Positions 53,164 through 64,000 of a stretch of 64,000 bases of DNA are shown piece by piece. Position 1 is the stretch's first letter; each line of letters starts with the position of its first letter. Origin of the DNA: Cutaneotrichosporon cavernicola (taxonomy: Eukaryota; Basidiomycota; Tremellomycetes; Trichosporonales; Trichosporonaceae); assembly GCF_030864355.1 (NCBI RefSeq), contig NC_083396.1:2790001-2854000 (forward strand). Reading direction: 5' to 3'. The translations under genes were made by a program, and so were the position numbers. The notes beneath the pieces were generated by a model. The model searched no databases. It had not been told where the DNA came from and saw only the letters and a program-made list of their open reading frames with translations.

Positions 53164-54835
53164 TTACACGAGGAGAGCCGCCGCCACGACGAGCGCAGCA
53201 AGAGCAACAGGCATGACAAGCGTACTCGCGCCCGAGTCGGAAGTCCCACCGGCACCAGGGGTACCGGAACCTGTCTGGTTCGCCGTGCTGGCATTCACAG
53301 ATGGGTCCCTCTCGATGACAAGCTTGTCACCGATAACGACTTTGGCGAGCTCGTTCACGTCGCTGTAGAGCGTGATGCCGTTGATCCTTCCCCAGTTCTG
53401 GCGAGAGCTCAGCCCCAAACCATCACCTGAGGCTCCACCATCGCCAGCACCGGACCCGGTACCAGAGCCTGCACTTGAGCCATCCCCGGACCCGGTACCA
53501 GAGCCTGCACTTGAGCCATCCCCGGACCCGGTACCAGAGCCTGCACTTGAGCCAGCCCCGGACCCGGTACCAGAGCCTGCACTTGAGCCAGCCCCGGACC
53601 CGGTTCCGTTGGCCGAGTCCGAGCTCCCGCCCACGCCTCCCAGGGGCTGGGCCGGTGGAAGCTCGTAGATGAGGCTGATCGTCTCGTCAAGCTGGCTGCG
53701 CGACTCGTCGCGCTTGAACACATACGACACCCAGCAATTCCAGTTAATGACCTCCCCCGCTGGCGCGCTCTTGTTACTTGGCGGGGGGTTCGGGATAATC
53801 GCGTCTAGGCTGACGTTTGTGTCCTGGACGATCCCCGCTAAGCCGCCCGACAGACTCTGCGACATAGTGAGGTTAGCTTCAGTTCCGCATGTGTGCGAAA
53901 GAGCGAAACCCGCAACATCCGCTGCCGTCAACAAACTACAAATGACAGCGACTCACGGCCAATCTCAAACTTGATCGTCGATTTCGTCTCGTTGGTAAAC
54001 TTGCTCACCAACTCAACGGTGCATGCGATTTCGGTTAGCCAAGCGTTGATGAGCTCGACTTCGATGTCGAGGTCGATGGTGCGGCGCTTCATCCCGTTCA
54101 TTCCTAGGACGCGAGGGTTGCTCTTCCCGCCCCCGGACCCAGGATTGCCAGAGGTGCCAGAGTTTCCCGTGCTGCCAGAGGTGCCGGAGTTTCCCGTGCT
54201 GCCAGATGGGGAGGCGCCAGAGCCTCCGGTTCCAAAGCCTTCGGTCCCAGAGGTAAGAGCGTACTGGGTTGGCTCTACGTTATTCTCCGCCCCGCCTGCA
54301 CCACCTGCGCCACCTGCGCCACCTGCGCCGCCCGCAGGCAACGAGGGCATGCCGGGCATTCCGGTGGGGAACCCAGTAGGAATGCCGGTAAATGAACCTG
54401 TGAGAATGCTCATAATGTCCGAGCGAGTGAGCATGCTAGCGATAGCAGAGGGATCCTGCACCATCGAGCTGGCCTCGGCGATCACTGGCATCAGTCGGCT
54501 CCCTTACTGTCCTTACTGGCCCGGCATTGTTCCTCAGTGAGGCCCTCGAAGCAACACCACCGCGAGTCGAGGCAGGTGGCGCCGTTGGGGCATGCGCCCT
54601 CTTCCGTTAGATATATATATATATAATATGAGGACCTACGGCCGCAGCAGAACATGCCCTGTGGGGCGCACCATGGCCCACCGCAGCGCTCGAAGACTGG
54701 GGAACCGGCACATAACTCGATGACCTGGCGCGCCTGGAGGTTGGGCGAGCGTGCGCCGAGGACATACTTGGACGCGGGGGTGACGCCGCTGGCCAACACG
54801 GCTGGTAAGGCGAGGAGAAGGCTAATGAGGATCAT
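53164..54835 (-). CDS. Cys-rich, Gly-repeat, probably GPI-anchored surface protein
   Basis: Exons 54835-54640, 54600-54517, 54484-53957, 53921-53164; 521 residues. A signal peptide (MILISLLLALPAVLAS) is followed by a module with ten cysteines between residues about 39 and 91 (CAGSPVFERCGGPWCAP, FCCGQGACPNGATC, RWCCFEGLTEEQC). Then come Gly/Ser runs (AGGAGGAGG), a conserved-looking region with IDLDIEVELINAWLTEIACTVEL and NWNCWVSYVFKRDES, a 12-residue Gly/Ser repeat in about four copies, and a C-terminal hydrophobic tail (LVMPVALAALVVAAALLV) typical of GPI signals. The 32-nt intron 54485-54516 removes an in-frame stop that overlaps a following ATG (tgatg); ignoring it would split the gene in two. 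Function unknown. Confidence 0.72.
53450..53605 (-). repeat. 36-bp coding repeat (Gly/Ser-rich)
   Basis: About four tandem 36-bp units (containing ccggacccggtaccagagcc on the + strand), encoding a 12-residue GSGTGSGxGSSA-type unit. Confidence 0.9.
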
Positions 54836-55807
54836 GATGAGATGCAGAGGACAAGTCAAAGCCTGGTGACTATAAGTGCTGGGATACCCGTTCATCTGGA
54901 AGGGCGGATGCATGAGCGCTGTAACTCTATGAGGTGTAGGGTTGCTTCCCGTGAGGAGCGGGCAACGTCGTGTATTAAGGTGCCAAGAAATGCCAAGCCA
55001 AGTTTGACTAGTGATTTGGTAAGGACAAGGGCGGAATAGACGAGTTTTCCTTTATTGGATGGCGTCGTCGAGCTCAATATGCTTGTACGGCAGTGACGGC
55101 ACCGCTTTATCCTGGAGAAGAGCCCTATGCATCTTGCCAGATCCGAATCAAAAGCCATTAGCTGTGACTCAAGTGAGCCAGCCTCTGCTCTGTGGACTTG
55201 CAGAGGATATGTCTCTAACTGACCCTCTAAGGACTGACTCTGCTCTCGTTCATTCGCACAATCCGAAGTCGACGCTGATCCGAAGTCCATGTCCATGAAC
55301 TCCGTGGTGCCCATACCTTGTCGTCATCTTGAACCGAGATGCGCGGCCCAGAGAGAGTAGTTACGTTAGTCCTGTCTTGCAAGACGGAGGCTGCTGCACC
55401 GAACTGCCTTGGGTTTCTGTGTCAAGCAGGCATCATGGGCTTCTGTTATGACCAGAACACAAGGGTCCGATGAACCGATCCACGCGTAAGCTCCCAGTGG
55501 CACATGGCACCGGACACAGTACTTCTGAATGATGACGCTAGCTTTATGGGTTGAAGTGTACAGCCTATCGTCGACGTCAATGACGCTGGACGTGATGTGT
55601 TGCCAAGTCTGCTGTAAGTCGTGGCTGGGTTGTGGGAACGTGAAGAGGTGAGCTCGCATTCCACCTGGGCTTGTTAGTTCAAGCTCGTAGCAGTGTCTGT
55701 TCGTTCGCGGCTAAACTTCTCTTCACCCCATCTGAGATTGAGATACAATGTACTGATACATAAAGCGTTCACTGGACAATGCGGTGTGAAGTAATGCTGT
55801 GCTCTGC
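54836..55807. other. Intergenic region, about 1 kb, with a weak candidate ORF
   Basis: A minus-strand frame 55659-55366 (97 codons, MRAHLFTFPQPSHDLQQ) and another at 55314-54892 read sensibly in part but show no domain and no clear splice connection. I leave them as unproven. The rest shows no gene. Confidence 0.4.
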
Positions 55808-57051
55808 CTAGACATCCACTTGCTCGAGCTCGTCCTCGTCGTCCGACTCCTCCTCTTCGTCGCTGTCGTCCTCCGCCTTGTCAACGTCATCGACGGTAGG
55901 CTTGGTGTCTCCCTCAGCATCCTTCCAGTTGTCTTTCAACTCCCACATGTTGGCGTACTGGCCCTCGCGATTGAGCACCGCGACGTCCTTGAGCACCTCG
56001 CGCAGCCACGTATCCGGCTGCTGCAACGTCGCCTTGAGTGCAGTGATACTCCAGTACGGCTTCTCACCGAACAGCTGGAACAGGCGCTGGTTGAGCTCTT
56101 TGCGCTCCATGCGAGCAAAGCGCTCTCCGGACCCGACCTTGGCTGACCCCATCTAATGTCAGCTACGGTCGACGACCTTGGACGGATACTCACAATCATG
56201 CCCTTGCCAAGCTTGGAAGACGCGTTGGCAAAGCCCGAGGCAAGCTGGTTGAGCTTGGCCTGCGACATGGTCTTGTCGTCGAGCTGGATGATGGGCCGCT
56301 TCGAGTTCTCATTGTCCAGACGGCGCTGCTCTAAGATCTTAAGGTACTTGGAGCTCTTCACCGGGCGGACGCTCGCTTCGTGGTCGAGCGCGCCGATTAG
56401 GCGAGGGTTAGCTAGAGTCAGTGAAAGCCTAACGGCCACGAGCAGTCCATGGCGGAGGCGCTAGGTTACAGTCCGACAGTGACGCGTCAAGCAACCACAC
56501 CACCACCCAGGCTTACACTCACCTTTCTGGTGCTTGCGCCGTTGAGAGTCCTCGCCTGACCCAGGCTGAGCCACCCACACACGCTCATTCTCGCTGAAGA
56601 TGTATGTGTTCTTCACGCGCTCACTGGGCATCACGACCTCATACTCGTCGGGAATGCCCTCCACATTCAACCTGGCGCGCTTGTTTGGTGGCTGCTTGTC
56701 ATCCTCGGTAGGTAACTTGAGCGTGATCTTTGGAGGGAGTGTACTGCACATTAGTCCCAGTCCACCTTCCTAGCCCCGTCCCCCTGACTGACGAGTTGTC
56801 GATGATTAAGCTCCCCAGATGCACGCCTTCCTCCTTGACACGCTCCCAGCGCTCGAGAAGGAAGCGCGGGATCTGGGGTCAGCTGGAACGTGGTGATCAC
56901 CGCAGCTGAGAAGATGCACCTTCATTGCCCAAATCTTGGATTGGCCATGTGAGGGGGCGACGTCCAATTCCTCCTCCTCGACGGGGATGTTGAATACATC
57001 GTGACCGTCGACGCTGACCAGAGGCTTTATGTCCTCTGTTTTGACTGACAT
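55808..57051 (-). CDS. TFG2: Transcription initiation factor TFIIF beta subunit (RAP30/Tfg2)
   Basis: Exons 57051-56920, 56872-56793, 56743-56523, 56411-56194, 56152-55808; 331 residues. TFIIF beta, with the alpha subunit, escorts RNA polymerase II into the pre-initiation complex. The N-terminal part (SKIWAMK|IPRFLLERWERV) is the RAP30 dimerisation region. The winged-helix DNA-binding domain begins ERFARMERKELNQRLFQLF and continues GEKPYWSITALKATLQQP, DTWLREVLKDVAVLNREG and YANMWELKDNWK. The tail is acidic (DDSDEEEESDDEDELEQVDV), as in relatives. Donors GTGCAT (56919) and GTCAGT (56792) depart from consensus, but conserved sequence on both sides fixes the joins. Divergent from the epsin gene (370 bp). 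Confidence 0.95.
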
Positions 57052-57420
57052 GGTAGGCGAGGAAGGATGGGAAACGACAACAACAATACAAAGTGGTTGG
57101 GTGGCAATTAGACCTAACACAAATAAGCCAACCTCACCGTGGGTAATCGGCGATTTAGTAATGTGGCAGAGATGGAGGAGGATGACGCCTGGTGGAGGTC
57201 GCTCGGCGAAGCATGGTTTACCCCTGAAGAGCGGTACGAGCGTGGACGTGTCTCGTCACAACCAGTTCAACCCCCAACCTTCATCTCATCTACATCTACG
57301 TCTCTTCTCAACAATCATCTCCCGTTTACTCGTCGTCTCTTGACACCTCTCACACCCCCTTTCCCGTTCCCCCTTCTATTGTCAAACGCGTAAACGAGGG
57401 CCATCGCCCATTCGCCCGAC
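57052..57420. promoter_or_regulatory. Shared divergent promoter TFG2/ENT3
   Basis: 369 bp between two ATGs. The ENT3 side is pyrimidine-rich (tcatctacatctacgtctcttctc, ccccctttcccgttcccccttct). No certain TATA box. Co-regulation is inferred only from geometry. Confidence 0.5.
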
Positions 57421-59173
57421 ATGGACATGATTGAAAGTGCGTTCCTCAAATCGCCCTGGAGCGCGCCTCGCCGACGCCTTTGTATGTCCTTTGGCATCCA
57501 TTGACGCCAGACATCGCCAACAAGGCGTCCCAGATCACCATGTACGACCTCAAGTCGTACTACAACCAGGCCAAGAACGCCGTCCTTAACATCCCCGAGA
57601 TGGAGGCTAAAGTCCGCGAGGCGACCAACGAAGACGCCTGGTGAGTATGCTTACCTCCTCCAAGCTAACAGCAGGGGCGCCTCGTCGACTCTGATGCAGG
57701 AGATTGCCCAGGGCACGCACAACTACCAGCACTTCAACGAGATCATGCCCACCATCTATTCGCGCTTCATGGAGAAGGAGGCGCGGGAATGGCGTCAGAT
57801 CTACAAGGTCCGTGTTCCTCGGTACGCTGCCCCAAGGACTGAGCGGCGCGTCGGTGCTGGGACGAATGCTGACATGTCAGGCTCTTTCCCTCCTCGAGTA
57901 CCTGATCAAGCATGGCAGCGAGCGTGTGGTCGACGACGCGCGTGCTCATATCTCTACGATCAAGATGCTCAGAAACTTCCAGTACATTGACGAGAAGGGC
58001 AAGGACCAGGGCATCAACGGTGAGTCAAATCCGGTAATCGGCCTCTGACAAGTAGTCCGCAACCGCTCGAACGAGATCGCCGCGCTCCTGGGTGACGTCG
58101 ACAAGATACGCACCGAGCGCCGTAAGGCCCGCTCCAACCGGTCCAAGTACCAGGGCCACGAGGGTGGCATGTTCAACACTGCCACTGGGAGCCGGTACGG
58201 CGGGTTCGGGAGCGAGTCCTACGTCCCAGGCGGTGGCGGCAGCGGTGGTGGTGGTGGCTACGGCGGCGGTTCGGGCTCCGGCTCGGGCTCACGTTACGGC
58301 GGGTACGGCAACGACGACGACTACCGCGGGTCGAGCGCGCGCGCGAGCTCGTCCCAGCAGCGCCAGGAGTATGACGAGTACGAGGGAGCCGACGACTTTG
58401 ACTCGCGCAGGCCGAGCAATGGTAGCGGCGGGGCGAGCGCACAGGCGTCGCGCCCAACGCAGGCCCCGCCTAAGCCGCCCAAGGACGAGCCGAAAAAGCA
58501 GCAGAAGCAGCCCGAGGTGAACCTCTTTGACTTTGACGACGAGCCTGTGGCTTCAGCAGCCCAGCCTGCGGCGCCTGCTGCTGCCCCTGTGGACGCGTTT
58601 GGTGACGACGATTTTGACGACTTCCAGAGTGCTGCTCCCTCTGGCCCTGTCCCAACATCTCCCGCCGCTGCAGCGCCTGCTGCTCCCTCGGGTGGTGCCA
58701 ACGCCAACCTCTTCGCAATGCTCAACGCGTCGTCTCAGCCTCTGTCCCCAACGTCTGCTGCTTCGACCTCGGCTGTTGCGCAGACACAGCCGTCGTTCGG
58801 TGGCATGTCCGCCATGGCCTCGCCCCAGAGGCAACAGCCTATGGGCGGAATCGGCATGGGTGGCATGAGCAGCGGCATGGGTGGTGGCCTGGGCGGCATG
58901 GGAGGCATGTCCGGTGGCATGACTGCCAAGCCAGCCTCCCCGCCTGTCCAGGCTCCCAAGAAGACGGGCGCATCGGCCTTTGACGACCTGTTCACGGCCT
59001 CGCTTGGTGCACCCAGCAAGGGACAACAGGGCGGTGGCCAGAAGACGATTGCCCAGATGCAGAAGGAGACGACGAACGCTGGGCTGTGGGGCGCTCCCAA
59101 GCCTGCAGGCCAGCAAACCCAGGCCCAGCCTGCGTCGTCGTCTGGCTCTGGCGACCTCCTCGACCTCCTGTAG
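57421..59173 (+). CDS. ENT3: Epsin-like clathrin adaptor of the Ent3/epsinR type (ENTH domain)
   Basis: Exons 57421-57436, 57511-57640, 57675-57807, 57881-58019, 58056-59173; 511 residues. Ent3-type epsins act between trans-Golgi and endosomes with clathrin, GGA and AP-1. The ENTH domain covers about residues 15-165: YNQAKNAVLNIPEMEAKVRE, ATNEDAWGASSTLMQEIAQG, REWRQIYKALSLLEYLIKHG, DEKGKDQGINVRNRSNEI. The tail is Gly-rich, then has acidic-Phe motifs VNLFDFDDE and FGDDDFDDFQSA (gamma-ear binding type), a Gly/Met run, and FDDLF. It ends GSGDLLDLL, where LLDLL resembles a clathrin box (L-L-D-L-L). The intron donor GTCCGT at 57808 is atypical. First exon only 16 nt. Confidence 0.93.
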
Positions 59174-59537
59174 TAAGAGTTGTAGTTTTAGACGTATACT
59201 GGGTGATTTACCACGGACATGACACATGGCGATGAGGAGCAACCATTGATTGGGGGATGGACTCTGATTGTGGGGCCACATTGTTCCCTTTCTTTAGGGA
59301 TTGAAACACTGGCTTGCAAAGTAGCCATCGTATTGTACTGAGCTTGAAGTGTGAGCGGGAAGATACTCACCCTATCCACCTTCCTTCATTACCCCCCCAC
59401 TTGTCAGTCACAATTCCCTCCCTCCATCGCACTTGATCAATCTAATCATCCTTCCAACACGTCAACATTATCAATCCAACATTCTATTCTAATCCTCCTA
59501 TCCCATTCCCAAAACAGTATGCCCAACCACAGGTAGC
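59174..59537. other. Intergenic region ENT3 to MED13
   Basis: About 360 bp; 3' end of ENT3 followed by a pyrimidine-rich leader region (from about 59375) before the MED13 ATG. No gene seen. Confidence 0.6.
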
Positions 59538-62500
59538 ATGGCCACCGATATCTTAGCTGGCCAGCCTCTACGTCCAACCACCCCAGTCCCGGGACTGTGG
59601 CTCCTCGACGCACCAGATACCCTCTATGTACGCGTGTACACTGCGCCGCCTCTCGTCCAGGTCGAACCTCCACCTGAATCGGCCACGCCTGCTTCTGATG
59701 AGGCCCCACCCGATCCCAAGCCCGAGGCGCCCAGCCTCTCACCGGCACACCTCGCGATCCCAGCCATCGCCCACTCGCCGGCCAAGTCGCCGACCCTCTC
59801 CCTGCCCAACATCAAGAGCCCAACAGCCCTACGCTCTCCAGTGGCCGCTCTCAAGAGTCAGCCCACAACTCCAGCGCCCACCGACGCCAAGCTCTCACCC
59901 GTCCGCACAACTGCCATCCCGCCCCCGCCCCCTCCATCGCCGTCCCGTACCTTGAAGCGGCTGCGCAACGACGCGCTCGAGCGTGCGTGGCTCGCCATCA
60001 ACGCGTCAGATACCGACGTGACTGCAGCGGCATTGAAACGCCCCTGCGCCGTCGTAAAGCCCGGGGACGAGAGGCGCGAACTTTGGGTCTTCTCGCCAGA
60101 TGACGCGCCTATCCCTGGTCTCGAAGAGCTGGGTCTCACTGGTATGCTTCCTAAGAGGCAGCGCTGACATACAGAGGTCGATGTACCAGATCCAATACGG
60201 ATAGCGGACACCGTGACGTGCCCGGAACACGGGCACTCGCTCTCCTGCCTCGCGCCAGACGGCGAGGACAGGTGTTTCCCTACGTTCACGCCGCCGGAAA
60301 CGTGGCCGCTTCTCGAGTGCGCGGTCGGCGAGAAAGTGGCGTGGAAGCTTGGCGCGCGCCTGTCCCTCCTCCCGTCGGACGCGACGCTCGCCGATCCGCC
60401 GTTCGTTGTGTCACTACACCCTGCGGCGGGCAAGCTAATCCTCACTGCTCAGCTGCGCCCATTACCTCGTTGCGCCCCACAGCTGCAAAACGGCACCGAC
60501 CCAGGCGTGGACCCGCTTGTACTCCGCCCACTTGCTCTCCCCGCCCTCCTCGTTGCTCCCATTACACCAACCCCGGCGCAGGATGTGCGGTTATCCGCGG
60601 CGTTCGACCTAGCTCTTGGGCCTGGATGGAAGAACGGGCGTTCCGAGGCGCGCGTCGCGGCGCAGGCGGCGCACGGCTCGGCGGCCGACTGGAGCGTCTA
60701 CTGGGTCCCATTGGAACGGGGGGAGGAGGATCTCGCGCGCACTCTCCCACACGCGCTCGCCTCCAAGTGGCGAGGATCGAACGGCGTGCTCACAGTCTGG
60801 CCAACACATATGGCAAGACCCCTTGCTCGCAGCATTCCCTCCCTCTCCGCCAAGCTCGTACCGTCAGACGCAGTGCTCGGCTCTGCGACTGATCTGATGG
60901 GCTCGGCGACCGAGGTGTTCAACTTCCTTGGGAGCTATACCGCTCCTGCAGAGGATGAGGAGGAGGACGTTGAGCCGGAGGACGTTGAGCTGGCCGAGGT
61001 AGACGGCGATGTGACAATGGACGACGCTGGCAGGGAGTCGGACGTTGACGATTTGTTCTCCGCGCACACGTCGCCTGCTCCTACGGCGAGCCGGGCAGTG
61101 AGCCGCGCGCCAACGGTCGGCACGGACGCAGGGGACCTGTTCACCACTTCGGCGTTTGGGACGCCGCGTCTCAATGCACTCGACGTCAACATGGGTATGG
61201 ACGAGGACTTGTTTGGCGAGGACGCGGACGACGACGCGGCTACTGTCGTGCCCGACATGGAGGCGGCGGACCAGGCGACAGTAGCTGAGCCCATGATGCT
61301 CCCACCCCCAGTGCCTACCACTACCCAACAGTCCAGCAAAATGGGGTCACCGCGCGATGTCACAGAAGACGACTTCAACTTCTTCGACTCGCCGACTGCC
61401 GAGACAAGCCCCGCCAAGATATTCCACGCTCCGCATCCGCCGCTGGACGACCACACTGGCAAGGAGCTGGCTGTGCTCGCAACCCCGGCGGTCATCTCCC
61501 TTTCTATTCCCCTGCCTGAGGTCACACCAGCGAGCCTTACCCCTGTCGCCGAGGAGGAGCCTGAGCCCGAGACCGTAACGCACGAAGCCTTGCCAGAACC
61601 TGAAGTCATCCTCGCCGAGGTGATCGAGGAACTCGTCGTCAAACCTGCACCCTCTACGACAGAGGAGGAGACGCAGAAGCGCCGTTATGTCGACATCGTC
61701 CCAGACGCTTTTGCGTCTGTGCAGTTGGGCATAAGGAAACGACCAAAATTCGCATACGGCTTACCCTCGCCTGCAGCGACAGTTTCCTCCTTGAGACTGA
61801 GCTGCGTCGAGAGGCTACGGGAAAGCGTGTCCGGTAAGGACAAGGAAGAACCGCTTGCCTACTCCACGGCGTGGGACATTGAGAGCGACGGCAGTGACTC
61901 GGAGTGCGAGTCGGCAGTCACCACCGGCGCCCCACCTACACCTTCCAGTACGGCATCGTACGATGACCGGACGCCCACAAACGAGCTCGTGGCTATCCCG
62001 ACACTGTCCGACGACGAGGTCGAATACGACGGTACCGTATGTGTTGGCGGCGAGTGGACGTCGTTGCAGTTCGACATCAACGCCGCCGCGACGCTGGCAC
62101 GCACTTGGGCGACGGGGTGGGTCGACATCAAACCTGACGCCGACTTTCCTACCCCGAAGTCGCCGCCGCCGCACTCCAGCGAGCCACAGCAACCAACACT
62201 CAACATCGAGGTGCTCGCCAACGCGCTCGTGCGCAACTCGTTCTTCCGTTCCATGTTCGAGACGGCTGAAGCCACTGCACGCGAGGTGTGGCGCCCACCA
62301 TCTATGATAGTGCGCGGCGGTGTGCCAATCAGCGACGTTGCTGCGGGGCTGGCGGACGGCGACAAGTATTCGCTCGAGCAGCCTTCTGTCAACACCGGCT
62401 ATGGAAGTAGCATCTTGCGCATCGGCGTCGCCGCGTTGCGGTACTGGCGTGAACTGGGACTCATGCCGTCGGGCGGGCCGAAGGACCTCGCTGCGTTCGT

Positions 62501-63806
62501 GATCTGCGCGCCTGGTGCATACAACGTCAGGCGTGCCCAGGACTTCCTCACAGACATGGGCGAGGTTTTTGAAGCGAACCGCCTCGGCACCCTCGTGGCT
62601 GGCACGCACGAACTTGCAACTGAGGGTGTGGCTGCGGTACCCTCTGTTGAGGTATCGTCCACGGCGAGCCGCCTGCGTGGCACGTCGCTGGGGGGGAAGC
62701 CGACGGTAGTGTTTGTGCTTACGTCCGCGACGACGCTTTCGCACGCCACGCTCGCACCGCTCCTAGCACCTAAGGCCCAGACGAACTGGGTGTACCCGCT
62801 CCCACTGTCAGCTTTGCACCCTTCCAACTTGGCCACAGTGGCGTTCCAGGTTTACGACCTGGTGCCGCGCCAGGTTGACCGCGTGACAATGTTCGGCAAG
62901 CCCCTTGACATGCCCAAGGTCTGGATGCCTTACCATGCTTTCACGCTCGCGGGTGAGGCGACGCCCAAACCCGAGCTGAGCATGGCCTGGCCGCAGCGCA
63001 ACTACGACGTGCTGAACCGCTGGCGCTTTGTGCACGCGGCTTACGCGTGGGTGCCGGAATGGGAGACGGTGGTTGTGGCGGTGGCAGACAGGAACGGGGA
63101 TGCACTCGATGTCCAGGCGCTCAAGATGGACAGCTGCGTGGCGCGGGACAGAGTCGCGCGTGTGTGGGAGGTCGTGCGGAGCTTTGCCTCCGAGGCCGCG
63201 ACTGAGTGGCGGGCGAGCGTAACCCGGCACGGACTGATGTTCGCCGACGAACTTGATGGTAAGCTAAGGTCACGATGGCAGCTGACAGCAGCGTGGAAGG
63301 AGTTGTACGCGTCCCACTGTGACGCGATGAGCCTGCTCATGTGCGAGCCGTCAGGCGAGGGCCCGAACCGGACACGCACGCCCGTGGCCAACATTCCGCC
63401 GAGCATGTTGGCCGACCCGAACGCATCCATTGTGGACGAAACGCTGGCAGGCTCCGCGGCGGGCTTTACGCACCGCCTCTGTGTAACCCTCCCGGCCGGC
63501 CGCACTGGCGAGACACGCATCATCTTCCCACCGACGTCGTTTGTGCTCGGCATATCGGGCCCGGCCGCAACTGGCGCTGCAACGGCGACATACCATGTGC
63601 TGCAACATCGTAACCCGCCTGGCCGTTCTGAGAAATCCGACGAGCTTCTTGGGCCAGAGTTCTATCGCCTCGCATGTCTGGGGAGGAGGCGGTATACCCT
63701 CGGTTACCTTCCGCTGCCGCTGGACGCTGTGGGCGTCGTCGCAGCGGCTCTTGGGAGGGTAGAGAGACCGGAGGATAAGGAGGAGCAGATGAATGAAGAC
63801 GACTAG
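59538..63806 (+). CDS. MED13: Mediator of RNA polymerase II transcription subunit 13
   Basis: Exons 59538-60141 and 60175-63806, joined across a 33-nt intron; 1,411 residues, starting MATDILAGQPLRP. Med13 (yeast Srb9/Ssn2) anchors the CDK8 kinase module to Mediator and mainly represses. The N-terminal Med13 part includes NDALERAWLAINASDTD and RRELWVFSPDDA. The middle is acidic and disordered (SAHTSP, DEDLFGEDADDDAATV). The C-terminal part shows the family's PIWI-like region: NTGYGSSILRIGVAALRYW, AAFVICAPGAYNVRRAQDF, PTVVFVLTS, YPLPLSALHPSNLATVAFQVYD, HAAYAWVPEWETVVVAV. A preceding untranslated or short coding exon cannot be excluded. Confidence 0.93.
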
Positions 63807-64000
63807 ATTTGTACCACTATGCATACGCTGTATCGAGTGATGTAAGTTGGACTTGGAGGAATCGGCTCGGCTCCATGTAGGGTCACATTAACCTTCTCTC
63901 CGTGTCCCAGTTCTGACTTGTGGTCACCTGTGGGTGACTTGGCTGCCCCAAGGCTGTGTTGGTCTCGGCGACATAGACAACCAGAGTGGTATGGGGTTCA
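63807..64000. other. 3' flank of MED13 to window end
   Basis: Nothing recognised in the last 194 bp. Confidence 0.6.

Noticed and set aside
54491..54493. Two overlapping genes (stop TGA overlapping ATG)
   Set aside because: A 32-nt GT-AG intron joins both frames into one secreted protein; overlapping start/stop pairs are not expected in a fungal nucleus.

Overview
This looks like nuclear DNA of a basidiomycete yeast, most likely a tremellomycete close to Trichosporonales or Cryptococcus. The evidence is a GC-rich genome, dense genes on both strands, and many very small GT-AG introns (several 30-36 nt) whose branch point (CTAAC or CTGAC) sits almost on the 3' splice site. A class IV-type chitin synthase and a Cap59/CMT1-type GT69 mannosyltransferase fit the same group. 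I saw no transposon, CRISPR array, rRNA or convincing tRNA. All gene models were spliced by eye, with reading frame checked across every junction.

Layout. 1-5.3 kb: a very long disordered protein. 8.2-11.8 kb: chitin synthase. 12.1-15.5 kb: COP9 signalosome subunit 4 and Arp3 from a shared divergent promoter. 16.1-17.8 kb: FIT/Scs3 ER lipid protein. 18.0-21.6 kb: AP180 clathrin adaptor with an 8-nt microexon. 22.4-24.4 kb: GT69 mannosyltransferase. 26.7-28.9 kb: type II membrane protein of unknown role. 29.9-33.0 kb: two disordered unknowns. 33.3-39.6 kb: four tandem same-strand genes of a divergent BTB/POZ-like family. 40.9-43.4 kb: I9-type proteinase inhibitor (Pbi2) and a SET/MYND protein. 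43.9-46.1 kb: two related secreted, probably GPI-anchored repeat proteins. 46.3-47.5 kb: PhyH-type dioxygenase. 48.0-51.0 kb: Utp12/Dip2. 52.5-54.8 kb: a Cys-rich GPI-type surface protein and a decayed copy of its first part on the other strand. 55.8-59.2 kb: TFIIF beta and an Ent3-type epsin, divergent. 59.5-63.8 kb: Mediator subunit 13.

Housekeeping functions (transcription: Tfg2, Med13; ribosome biogenesis: Utp12; membrane traffic and actin: AP180, Ent3, Arp3; cell wall and glycans: chitin synthase, GT69) are interspersed with fast-evolving families. The most novel parts are the BTB-like tandem array with a conserved phase-2 intron, the surface-protein cluster with its pseudogene, and the miniature introns and microexons.
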